From positions 1 to 6,899 of the forward strand of contig JBFELL010000156.1 in the NCBI GenBank assembly GCA_041552135.1: 6,899 nt of DNA, read 5' to 3'. The DNA is from SZUA-186 sp041552135 (lineage in GTDB: Bacteria > Pseudomonadota > Gammaproteobacteria > UBA9214). Below, in pieces: positions 1 to 6,189 of this stretch (the stretch's first letter is position 1; each line of letters starts with the position of its first letter). The notes under the pieces were generated by a model that ran no database searches, had not been told where the DNA came from, and worked only from the letters and a program-made list of their open reading frames with translations. A program made the position numbers and the translations under genes.

Positions 1-461
1 ACGCGCTGATGAAGGGCGCGCTGTTCATGGCCCTCGGCGCCCTGGTGTACCGGGTCGGTTCCACCCGGCTGAGCCAGATCGGGGGACTCGGCCGGGAGAT
101 GCCGTGGACGTTCGGGGCCATCTTCATTGCCGGCCTGAGCCTGATCGGCGTGCCGGGCACTGCCGGTTTCATCAGCAAATGGTACCTGGTGCTTGCCGCC
201 ATCGAGCAACAGCACTGGCTGATCGCCCTCATCATCCTCGTCGGCTCGCTGCTCGCGGTCGTCTACATGTGGAATCTGGTGGAGACCCTGTTCTTCCAGC
301 CGGCGACCCCGAGGGCAGAGCCGGTCAGGGAAGCACCGCTGTCGATGCTGGTGCCGATGTGGCTGCTGGTCATTGCCAACATCTGGTTTGGCCTGGATAC
401 CGACCTGACCGTGGGCGTCGCTGAAACCGTGGTACAGCTGCTGGGAGTGACCGATCGATGA
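1..461 (+). CDS. Mrp/complex I-type proton-conducting antiporter subunit (MrpD/NuoL-M-N-like), C-terminal part only
   Basis: This is the last ~153 codons of a membrane antiporter subunit, open at the left edge; the first whole codon is at position 3. The ATG at 9 lies inside a conserved membrane helix (ALMKGALFMALG) and is not the true start. That lysine (codon 12-14) aligns with K343 of the next gene. The segment GFISKWY holds the lysine (codon 177-179) that matches the terminal proton-channel lysine of MrpD/NuoL-type proteins. Hydrophobic stretches around 111-160, 195-285 and 345-390 read as membrane helices. In the family, the subunit moves H+ or exchanges Na+/H+ across the inner membrane as part of a larger complex. 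Its stop codon overlaps the next start (ATGA), so translation is probably coupled. MrpD, MrpA N-terminal domain and NuoM/NuoN-like assignments cannot be separated from this fragment. Confidence 0.88.
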   Translation, partial: ALMKGALFMALGALVYRVGSTRLSQIGGLGREMPWTFGAIFIAGLSLIGVPGTAGFISKWYLVLAAIEQQHWLIALIILVGSLLAVVYMWNLVETLFFQPATPRAEPVREAPLSMLVPMWLLVIANIWFGLDTDLTVGVAETVVQLLGVTDR

Positions 462-1924
462 GCGACCAGGCCCTGCTGCTCGCGGCGCTGTTGCTGCCGT
501 TTGCCGGCGCCCTGGGCATTGTCCTGTGCGGGCGCTGGCCGAACCTGCGCGAGGCGGTCACGCTGGTCACCGCCGGCGCACTCAGCCTCCTCGTCATCAA
601 TCTCTACCTGCGGCTGCAGGCCGGCGCAACAATCGCCCTGCAGCTGGCCGAACCCCTGCCCGGCCTGTCGCTGCGGCTGGAGATCGAGCCGCTCGGCATG
701 CTGTTTGCCCTGGTGGCCGGGGTGCTGTGGCTGATCACCTCCGTCTACGCCATCGGCTACATGCGCGGCCATCACGAGCAGAACCAGACCCGCTTCTATG
801 CCCTGTTCGCCATCGCCATCGGCAGCACCATGGGCGTCGCCTTCGCCGGCAACCTGTTCACCCTGTTTCTCTGGTACGAGGTGCTCACCATCTCGACCTA
901 CCCGCTGGTGGCGCATACCGGCACGGCGGAGGCCAGGCGCGGTGCGCGCACCTACGTCATGATCCTGCTGGGCACCTCGATCGGCCTGCAGCTGCTGGCC
1001 ATCCTGATCACCTGGAGCTTCACCGGCACGCTGGATTTCCGCCAGGGCGGCATCCTCGCCGGCAAGATCGACCCCGCCTGGGCGGGGCTGCTGTTCGCCC
1101 TGTACATCTTCGGCATCGGCAAGGCCGCGGTCATGCCGTTCCACCTCTGGCTGCCGGCGGCGATGGTCGCACCGACCCCGGTGAGTGCCCTGCTGCACGC
1201 GGTGGCGGTGGTCAAGGCGGGTGTCTTCACCGTGCTGAAGGTGACGGTCTATATCTTCGGCACCGGGTTCATTACCGAGAGCGGCGCCAGCGACTGGCTG
1301 GTCTGGTTCGCCGGGGCCACCATCCTGCTGGCCTCGCTGGTGGCCATGACCCGGGACAACCTCAAGGCGCGGCTGGCCTACTCCACCGTCAGTCAGCTGA
1401 GCTACATCGTGCTCGGGGCGCTGCTCGCCACCCAGGCCAGCATCCTCGGCAGCGTTATGCACATCGCCATGCATGCCTTTGCCAAGATCACCCTGTTCTT
1501 CGGCGCCGGTGCCATCCTGGTGGCCGCACACAAGTCCGAGATCAGCGACATGGCCGGGCTGGGACGCGCCATGCCGGTCACCTTTGGCGCCTTCTTTATC
1601 GCCAGCCTCAGCATGATCGGCCTGCCGCCCTTCGGCGGCATGTGGAGCAAGTGGTACCTGGCACTCGGCACGCTGGAGGCCGGCCAGTGGCTGTTGCTCA
1701 CCGTGCTGCTGGCAAGCTCGCTGCTGAACATCGCCTACCTGCTGCCGGTCCCCGTCCGGGCCTTCTTCGGCAAGGCCAAAGACGGCACGGTCTACACCGA
1801 GGTCCGGGAGGCGCCGGCAAGCTGCCTGGCCGCCATGATCGTCACCTCGCTCGCCTGCCTGGTGCTGTTCTTCTACCCGGAGCCCTTTTACCAGCTCGCC
1901 GTGACCATTGCCGGAGCGAATTGA
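458..1924 (+). CDS. Monovalent cation/H+ antiporter subunit D family protein (MrpD/NuoM-like)
   Basis: A complete 488-residue polytopic inner-membrane protein, of usual MrpD/NuoM length. The Proton_antipo_M-type core spans roughly residues 125-410. Residues matching those known to carry protons in MrpD/NuoM are visible: E141 in LWYEVLT, K222 in GIGKAAVMPFHLWLP, H247 and K253 in ALLHAVAVVKAGVF, K343 in HAFAKITLFF and K398 in GMWSKWY. About 14 hydrophobic segments can be read. The ATG overlaps the preceding stop (ATGA), and a GGGAG Shine-Dalgarno at 443-447 lies 10 bp upstream, which supports this start. It sits in a run of paralogues plus a small membrane protein, so it is inferred to be one channel module of a multi-subunit cation/proton antiporter or a complex I-like pump. 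The ion is not shown by the sequence. Common annotations would be MrpD/MnhD; I give no symbol because several paralogues are present. Confidence 0.93.
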   Translation: MSDQALLLAALLLPFAGALGIVLCGRWPNLREAVTLVTAGALSLLVINLYLRLQAGATIALQLAEPLPGLSLRLEIEPLGMLFALVAGVLWLITSVYAIGYMRGHHEQNQTRFYALFAIAIGSTMGVAFAGNLFTLFLWYEVLTISTYPLVAHTGTAEARRGARTYVMILLGTSIGLQLLAILITWSFTGTLDFRQGGILAGKIDPAWAGLLFALYIFGIGKAAVMPFHLWLPAAMVAPTPVSALLHAVAVVKAGVFTVLKVTVYIFGTGFITESGASDWLVWFAGATILLASLVAMTRDNLKARLAYSTVSQLSYIVLGALLATQASILGSVMHIAMHAFAKITLFFGAGAILVAAHKSEISDMAGLGRAMPVTFGAFFIASLSMIGLPPFGGMWSKWYLALGTLEAGQWLLLTVLLASSLLNIAYLLPVPVRAFFGKAKDGTVYTEVREAPASCLAAMIVTSLACLVLFFYPEPFYQLAVTIAGAN

Positions 1925-1925
1925 C

Positions 1926-2186
1926 ATGAAGCACCCCGACGAAAAACAGTACCTCTTCGACAAGCCGGAAAACGTCAACCGTTTTCTGCGCGGTTTCTAT
2001 GCCGTCTGCGGACTGCTCTTCGTGCTGGATTTCATTATTCACCGCCACGCAAGCCGCGACTGGGAGCAGTTACCGGGTTTCTACGCCATCTACGGATTCG
2101 TCGCCTTCGTCATGCTGGTGCTGGTGGCAAAACTGCTGCGCAAACTCATGATGCGAAGGGAAGACTACTACGATGTGGATGAGTGA
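1926..2186 (+). CDS. Small two-helix membrane protein in the antiporter operon, function unknown
   Basis: This gene encodes 86 residues. A charged N-terminus (KQYLFDKPENVNRFLRG) precedes two hydrophobic helices at about 22-38 and 51-71, with the loop HRHASRDWEQLPGFYA between them and an acidic tail, REDYYDVDE. The ATG at 1926 is preferred over an in-frame TTG at 1908 because GGAG at 1913-1916 lies 9 bp upstream of it. It starts 1 bp after the previous stop and overlaps the next gene by 14 bp, so it is almost certainly translated with its neighbours. I do not recognise a named family. From general knowledge, conserved hypothetical proteins of this pattern occur beside MrpD-like genes in proteobacteria. 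A role as an accessory or assembly subunit of the antiporter complex is an inference. It does not look like MrpC, E, F or G, which have a different helix count or layout. Confidence 0.85.
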   Translation: MKHPDEKQYLFDKPENVNRFLRGFYAVCGLLFVLDFIIHRHASRDWEQLPGFYAIYGFVAFVMLVLVAKLLRKLMMRREDYYDVDE

Positions 2187-3873
2187 ACTGCCGCCGTTCG
2201 TCCCCTTCTTCCTGGCCGCGCTGCTGGCCCTGCTGACGCGCGGTCCACTGCGCGCGGCACTGATGCTGGCAGCACCGTTGCTGGGCGGCCTGCACCTCTG
2301 GTTCGACGTACCTGACGGCACCCTCCTCAGCGTAACGCTGCTGGAATTCGAGCTGACCCTGATGCGCGCCGACCGGCTGAGTCTGCTGTTCGGCTACATC
2401 TTCCATATCGCCGCCTTTATCCTGGTCATTTACACACTGCACCTGCGCGACACCATGCAGCATGTCGCCGGACTGGTCTACGCCGGCAGTGCACTCGGCG
2501 CCGTGTTCGCCGGTGATCTGATCACGCTGTTCATCTTCTGGGAACTGCTGGTGATCAGCTCCGTGTTCCTGGTCTGGGCGCGCCGCAGCGCCAGCGCATC
2601 CCGCGCCGGCATCCGTTACCTGCTCTTCCAGGTCAGCTCCGGCCTGTTACTGCTGGCCGGCACACTGGTCCACTATCGGTACACCGGTTCACTGGCCTTC
2701 GACTTCATTGGCATCGAAAACCCCGGCGGCTGGCTGATCCTGCTTGCCTTCGGCATCAAGTGCGCCTTCCCGTTCCTGCACAACTGGCTCACGGATGCCT
2801 ACCCGGAGGCCACGCCCACCGGTGCCGCGGTCCTGTCCGTATTCACCACCAAGGTGGCGGTATACACCCTGGCGCGGGGTTTTCCAGGTACCGACCTGCT
2901 GATCTACATCGGTGCGGTCATGACCTGTTTTCCCATTTTCTACGCGGTTATCGAGAACGACCTGCGGCGGGTGCTGAGCTACAGCCTGATCAACCAGCTC
3001 GGTTTTATGGTCTGCGGCATCGGCATCGGCACGGCCCTGGCACTCAATGGCGCTGTCGCCCATGCCTTCTCGCATATTCTCTACAAGGCGCTGCTGTTCA
3101 TGTCGATGGGCGCGGTGCTGTTCCGTGCCGGCAACACCAATGCATCCGATCTCGGCGGCCTGTACAAGAGCATGCCGAAGACCGCCCTGCTGTGCATCGT
3201 CGGCGCCGCCTCGATTTCCGCGCTCCCGCTGTTCAGCGGCTTTGTCAGCAAGTCCCTGGTCATGAGCGCCCTGCTCGAGGAGGGCCAGGACATTGTCTGG
3301 CTGATGCTGCTGTTCGCCTCGGCGGGCGTACTGCACCATGCCGGCATCAAGGTCCCGTTTTTCGCCTTCTTCGCGCATGACTCGGGTATCCGCACCGCCG
3401 AGGCGCCACGCAACATGCTGCTGGCCATGGCACTCGCGGCTGTGCTGTGCATCCTGATCGGCTGTCTGCCGCAGTACCTCTACGCGCTATTGCCCTGGGA
3501 GGTCGACTACTGGCCCTATGACACCACCCATGTACTCGCGCAGCTGCAGCTGCTGTGCTTCGCTGCACTGGCCTTTGTCTGGATGGAGATCAAGGGCTAC
3601 GCCCCGCCGGAACTGCACGCGGTCAATATCGATGCCGAATGGTTCTACCGCAAGCTGCTGCCGGCGACGGTCAGCTTCCTGCGCCGGGCGACGCACCCGG
3701 TGATCGGGGTCCTGCATGGTATCCGGCAGAATTACCGCCAGACGCTCAACACGATGTACTGCCGCACGTCCCTGGCCGACTACCACCTGGCCGCCTCCTG
3801 GCCGACCGGCAGCATGGTGCTCTGGATCGCGATTTTCCTCGGCGGCTACCTGCTGCTGGATGTAATCCTGTAA
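2173..3873 (+). CDS. Na+/H+ antiporter subunit D-like protein with C-terminal extension
   Basis: This is a 566-residue polytopic membrane protein, the third antiporter-like subunit in the operon. The core keeps E124 in IFWELLVIS, K196 in FGIKCAFPFLHNWL, K227 in FTTKVAVYTLARG, K305 in HILYKALLF and K360 in GFVSKSLVM, all at positions matching functional residues in MrpD/NuoM. Beyond the core (after about residue 470) it carries an extension: a soluble stretch (GYAPPELHAVNIDAEWFYRK), a basic segment, then a final helix at about 548-566. The ATG at 2173 is chosen because AAGGGAAG at 2156-2163 lies 9 bp upstream; an ATG two codons later (2179) is possible. It overlaps the small membrane-protein gene by 14 bp. 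It is more diverged from the other two subunits than they appear to be from each other. The family is secure; ion specificity and complex identity are not. Confidence 0.92.
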   Translation: MWMSELPPFVPFFLAALLALLTRGPLRAALMLAAPLLGGLHLWFDVPDGTLLSVTLLEFELTLMRADRLSLLFGYIFHIAAFILVIYTLHLRDTMQHVAGLVYAGSALGAVFAGDLITLFIFWELLVISSVFLVWARRSASASRAGIRYLLFQVSSGLLLLAGTLVHYRYTGSLAFDFIGIENPGGWLILLAFGIKCAFPFLHNWLTDAYPEATPTGAAVLSVFTTKVAVYTLARGFPGTDLLIYIGAVMTCFPIFYAVIENDLRRVLSYSLINQLGFMVCGIGIGTALALNGAVAHAFSHILYKALLFMSMGAVLFRAGNTNASDLGGLYKSMPKTALLCIVGAASISALPLFSGFVSKSLVMSALLEEGQDIVWLMLLFASAGVLHHAGIKVPFFAFFAHDSGIRTAEAPRNMLLAMALAAVLCILIGCLPQYLYALLPWEVDYWPYDTTHVLAQLQLLCFAALAFVWMEIKGYAPPELHAVNIDAEWFYRKLLPATVSFLRRATHPVIGVLHGIRQNYRQTLNTMYCRTSLADYHLAASWPTGSMVLWIAIFLGGYLLLDVIL

Positions 3874-3928
3874 CCCCCAAAGGGGACAGATTTATTTGGA
3901 ACCCAAATAAATCTGTCCCCTTTGGGGG
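3874..3928. repeat. Perfect 26 bp inverted repeat with 3-nt loop (strong hairpin)
   Basis: The left arm 3874-3899 and right arm 3903-3928 are exact reverse complements, with only AAC at 3900-3902 between them. The left arm begins at the first base after the TAA stop of the antiporter gene. In RNA from either strand this would fold into a very stable hairpin between two convergent genes, so it could stop transcription or protect the 3' end of the antiporter mRNA. There is no T-run directly after either arm, so it is not a textbook intrinsic terminator. It also fits the folded single-stranded substrate expected of a REP-type palindrome. Confidence 0.93.
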
Positions 3929-3979
3929 CGCAAATAAATCTGTCCCCTTTGCAAATAAATCTGTCCCCTTTGGGGGCGC
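3874..3979. repeat. REP-like repeat array: four copies of a 19 bp aaataaatctgtccccttt motif
   Basis: Copies lie at 3879-3897 (inverted) and at 3905-3923, 3932-3950 and 3953-3971 (direct). The second and fourth share a longer identical stretch of 28 bp (3904-3931 and 3952-3979) that includes a GGGGGCGC tail; the third lacks this tail. Copy starts on the + strand are 27 and 21 bp apart. The array fills nearly the whole 114 bp between the antiporter stop (3871-3873) and the dnaQ stop (3988-3990). It is A/T-rich within each unit and G-rich at the unit ends, unlike the flanking genes. Similar GGGGACAGATTTATTT elements are, as I recall, scattered in some proteobacterial genomes near IS200-like (Y1, REP-associated) transposases. 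No transposase gene is in this window, so this would be a non-autonomous copy. Confidence 0.9.
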
Positions 3980-3987
3980 CTTTTGGG

Positions 3988-4701
3988 TCAGGTTTTCAGG
4001 CTGCGCCAGAGCGCTGTGCCCCTGCAGCTTTTATCGATGGCCTCGAGTCGCGCCTCGTGCGAGGCCATCTCGTCCTCGGTCGGCCGGATCACGCGCAACC
4101 CGGGCCGTCCGGCCGCCAGCCGGCGGATACGGGTCGTGCCGCTTCCCTGTGCATCGCCACGTGCATCCAGTGACAGGGTGGCCTGCCCGCCGGTCATTGT
4201 CAGGTAGACATCGGCCAGGATCTCGGCATCGAGCAGGGCGCCGTGCAACTCGCGCTGCGAGTTGTCGATTTCATAGCGCCGGCACAGGGCATCCAGGTTG
4301 TTGCGCTGCCCCGGGTGCAGGCGCCGCGCCATGGTCAGCGTATCCACAACGGTGCAGAAATCCTCAACCGTGCCGGGGCGGGTCGGCAGCAGTTTGAACT
4401 CGTGGTTGATGAAGCCGACGTCGAACGGGGCGTTGTGGATAATGAGTTCGGCGCCCGTGATGAAGCTCAGGAATTCCTCCGAGATATCCGCGAAGCGCGG
4501 CTTGTCGGCCAGTGACTCGTTGGTGATGCCGTGCACCTCGATGGCACCCGGGTCGATCTCGCGGTCCGGCTGGATGTACTGGTGGTAGGTATTGCCGGTG
4601 ATGTGCCGGTTGATCAGCTCGACACAGCCGATCTCGATAATCCGGTGCCCGTCGGAGGGCTCCAGGCCGGTGGTTTCCGTGTCCAGTACAATTTGTCGCA
4701 T
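3988..4701 (-). CDS. dnaQ: DNA polymerase III subunit epsilon, 3'-5' proofreading exonuclease
   Basis: This is a 237-residue protein matching E. coli DnaQ along its whole length. It removes mispaired nucleotides for the replicative polymerase. The DEDDh exonuclease residues are visible: D7 and E9 in VLDTETTG, D94 in HNAPFDVGF, and H153 and D158 in LHGALLDAEILADVYL. A beta-clamp-binding-like stretch QATLSL sits at 173-178, directly after the exonuclease domain, where E. coli epsilon has QTSMAF. The C-terminus (EARLEAIDKS...LWRSLKT) matches the part that binds the alpha subunit. The start at 4701 is chosen over ATGs at 4707 and 4782 because GGAG lies 8 bp upstream and the protein then begins MRQIVLDTET, like relatives. 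It lies downstream of rnhA on the same strand, unlike E. coli, where the two genes diverge. Its 3' end faces the repeat array. Confidence 0.97.
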   Translation of the reverse strand: MRQIVLDTETTGLEPSDGHRIIEIGCVELINRHITGNTYHQYIQPDREIDPGAIEVHGITNESLADKPRFADISEEFLSFITGAELIIHNAPFDVGFINHEFKLLPTRPGTVEDFCTVVDTLTMARRLHPGQRNNLDALCRRYEIDNSQRELHGALLDAEILADVYLTMTGGQATLSLDARGDAQGSGTTRIRRLAAGRPGLRVIRPTEDEMASHEARLEAIDKSCRGTALWRSLKT

Positions 4702-4782
4702 GTACATTGCTCCGGTATAAAAAATATTCAGCGCAAAGGCGCCTTTGCGATTAACGCTTGTATTGATTAGCGCTGATAACAA
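4702..4782 (-). promoter_or_regulatory. rnhA-dnaQ spacer with 18 bp palindrome and paired octamers
   Basis: This 81 bp leader of dnaQ contains a perfect palindrome, CGCAAAGGCGCCTTTGCG (4732-4749), and two near-identical octamers on the + strand, TTAACGCT (4751-4758) and TTAGCGCT (4767-4774), 16 bp apart. On the coding (-) strand the palindrome is followed, after 7 bases, by a run of six T (complement of 4719-4724). This could be a weak terminator or attenuator after rnhA, or a binding site controlling dnaQ. I see no convincing -35/-10 pair, so a separate dnaQ promoter is not shown. Confidence 0.45.
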
Positions 4783-5220
4783 CTATGTTTGCAGCATCTC
4801 GTCTATCGCCTGGTTCGCCAGCGCGTCGGCCAGCTCGTTCCCGGGATGGCCGCTGTGCCCCCTCACCCAGTGCCACTCGACCTCGTGATCGGCAACCGCC
4901 TGGTCGAGTCGCCGCCAGAGATCGGCATTCTTGACCGGTTTCTTCGCCGCCGTCTTCCAGCCGCGCCGTTTCCAGTTGGGCAGCCACTCGGTGATGCCCT
5001 TCTGCACGTACTGGGAGTCGGTCGTCAGCTTCACACTGCACTGGCGCGTCAGGCTTTCCAGCGCCTGGATGGCCGCCATCAGTTCCATGCGGTTGTTGGT
5101 GGTCTCGCGCTCCGCACCATAGAGTGTTTTTTCATTACCCTTGTAGCGCAGCAGCACACCCCAGCCCCCCGGGCCCGGGTTGCCCCGGCAGGCGCCATCG
5201 GTCCAGGCCTCAACCGGCAC
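4783..5220 (-). CDS. rnhA: Ribonuclease HI
   Basis: This 145-residue enzyme cleaves the RNA strand of RNA-DNA hybrids, acting on R-loops and on primers. It aligns closely with E. coli RNase HI (155 residues). The catalytic residues are all present: D8 in WTDGACRGNPGPGG, E46 in NNRMELMAA, D68 in TTDSQYV, H122 in RGHSGHPGNE and D132 in LADALA. The basic protrusion that grips the hybrid is seen at about 83-97 (WKRRGWKTAAKKPVK). A GTG start at 5220 is chosen: it gives MPVEAWTDG, in register with E. coli, and overlaps the methyltransferase stop by 11 bp. No Shine-Dalgarno is clear, so translation is probably coupled to the upstream gene. An upstream GTG at 5280 would add an unconserved 20-residue tail. 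The protein lacks roughly the last ten residues of E. coli RNase HI, which is common. Confidence 0.97.
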   Translation of the reverse strand: MPVEAWTDGACRGNPGPGGWGVLLRYKGNEKTLYGAERETTNNRMELMAAIQALESLTRQCSVKLTTDSQYVQKGITEWLPNWKRRGWKTAAKKPVKNADLWRRLDQAVADHEVEWHWVRGHSGHPGNELADALANQAIDEMLQT

Positions 5221-5974
5221 GACGGATATGTCGCTGGGTCGGCCCTGGCACCCGGACCGGGAACAGCTGGCTGCGGGCACTTCGGGATAGCTTGATCGGT
5301 GTCATGATAACGGTGCGCTTGCGGGCAACCAGCATGTAGGCACCCGCCAGCAGCATGCGCCCGTTTCCGGCCGCCGGGTCGAGAAACCTCAGCCGCTCGA
5401 GCATCCGGATGTTCTGCAATGGCGGCCGGTGCAGCAGGTACTGGCTGTGCAGGGTGTCGAAACCCAGCAGCTTGAGCCAGTCCATGACACGGCTCATGCT
5501 GATGAAACGCATGCCCCACGGCATCGACGCGCTACCACGCGTCAGCAAGCGCCGCACACCCCACAGGCTGCGCGGATTGAAGCCGAAGATGACCACGTGG
5601 CCGTCCGGGATCAGGCAGCGGTCAGCCTCTCGCAGGACCTGGTGAGGATCATCTGACAGCTCCAGGCTGTGGGGCAGCACGATGGCGTCCAGTGTATCGG
5701 TCATGACGGGCCAGGCATCGGTGTTTCCCATCATGCCGGGCCGGTCGCTGCCATTTGCCTGCACACGCTGGGTGACGTGGTGGGGAATCCGGCTGTCATC
5801 GAGTGAACAGAACGCCCAGGGCGGATCAACCAGCAACAGGTGGTAGCCGAACAGCTGCGGCAGTTGTTCGGCAAGGGCCCCGGTTTCGGCCGTGGCCAGC
5901 AACTGTCCCAGTGGCCGGCGATACCAGTCACGCAGGGAATTGGCCCGCAAGGACACTACCTGTTCTGTACTCAT
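5210..5974 (-). CDS. Class I SAM-dependent methyltransferase-like protein (YafS-like)
   Basis: A 254-residue protein with a Methyltransf_11-like core at about residues 40-135. The later motifs are clear: TLDAIVLPHSLELSDDPHQVLREADRCL (about 94-121) and the strand LIPDGHVVIFGFNPRSLWGVRR (121-142). The motif I region, normally a glycine-rich GxGxG loop binding SAM, reads LFGYHLLLVDPPW (41-53) and lacks the standard glycines. Its position just upstream of rnhA matches E. coli yafS, but its substrate is unknown and I do not assign the symbol. The ATG at 5974 gives MSTEQVV; a GTG at 6022 would add 16 unconserved-looking residues. No clear Shine-Dalgarno precedes the ATG. On the - strand a TATTAT box (5983-5988) lies only 8 bp from the ATG, which would suggest a very short leader, but no good -35 accompanies it. 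Confidence 0.87.
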   Translation of the reverse strand: MSTEQVVSLRANSLRDWYRRPLGQLLATAETGALAEQLPQLFGYHLLLVDPPWAFCSLDDSRIPHHVTQRVQANGSDRPGMMGNTDAWPVMTDTLDAIVLPHSLELSDDPHQVLREADRCLIPDGHVVIFGFNPRSLWGVRRLLTRGSASMPWGMRFISMSRVMDWLKLLGFDTLHSQYLLHRPPLQNIRMLERLRFLDPAAGNGRMLLAGAYMLVARKRTVIMTPIKLSRSARSQLFPVRVPGPTQRHIRRAG

Positions 5975-6189
5975 TGACCGGGATAATACCCCATCCAATC
6001 TGGCGATGCAGAGCGGCCTCACGCCCCTGGCTATTGACCTTCCTGTGCCCGGCTGTCAGCATACCGATCGACATCAGGCCGGTCATGTTCCGCATTTTCC
6101 CGGCCGGATACTGCAATGTTTCGGCAATAGTGAACTGCATCACATTGTGACTCTCAAGCGACCATCTGATGGCGTCGATATTCTGACTT
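5975..6189. promoter_or_regulatory. Divergent intergenic region between methyltransferase and mltD-like gene
   Basis: These 215 bp separate genes reading outward and should hold promoters for both, but none is well supported. On the + strand, TTGACC (6034-6039) with AGCATA (6058-6063) at an 18 bp spacing is a weak candidate for the lytic transglycosylase gene. On the - strand TATTAT (5988-5983) is a possible -10 for the methyltransferase gene. I see no tRNA, no conserved gene, and no trace of gloB, which often lies at this place in relatives. Confidence 0.35.

Noticed and set aside
9..461. ATG at 9 as a genuine gene start
   Set aside because: It falls within a conserved helix (ALMKGALFMALG), and the reading frame is open to the window edge, so the gene begins upstream.
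263..1978. 571-codon open frame on the - strand, antisense to the first two antiporter genes
   Set aside because: Its product is rich in G, Q, H, D and R with no domain pattern or hydrophobic core. It mirrors the GC-rich codon bias of the convincing + strand genes, so it is a shadow.
2689..3378. 229-codon - strand frame inside the third antiporter gene
   Set aside because: Low-complexity Q/H/G/D/R composition, fully covered by a well-supported membrane protein on the other strand.
3874..3928. Canonical Rho-independent terminator
   Set aside because: The stem is strong, but no T-run follows it on either strand. Terminator activity is possible but not shown by the sequence.
3874..3979. CRISPR array
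   Set aside because: Units are in mixed orientation, the gaps are at most a few bases and are not unique spacers, and no cas gene is present.
3555..4397. Open frame running through the repeat array into dnaQ antisense
   Set aside because: The middle is just the repeat translated (NKSVPFG over and over) and the ends are antisense or out of frame with real genes. Such products are typical false predictions.
4702..4782. N-terminal extension of DnaQ starting at 4782
   Set aside because: The extra residues do not match DnaQ and would encode the palindromic spacer. The ATG at 4701 has a well-placed GGAG and fits the family start.
4789..5295. 168-codon + strand frame opposite rnhA
   Set aside because: It is antisense to a fully conserved RNase HI with all catalytic residues and shows no recognisable domain.
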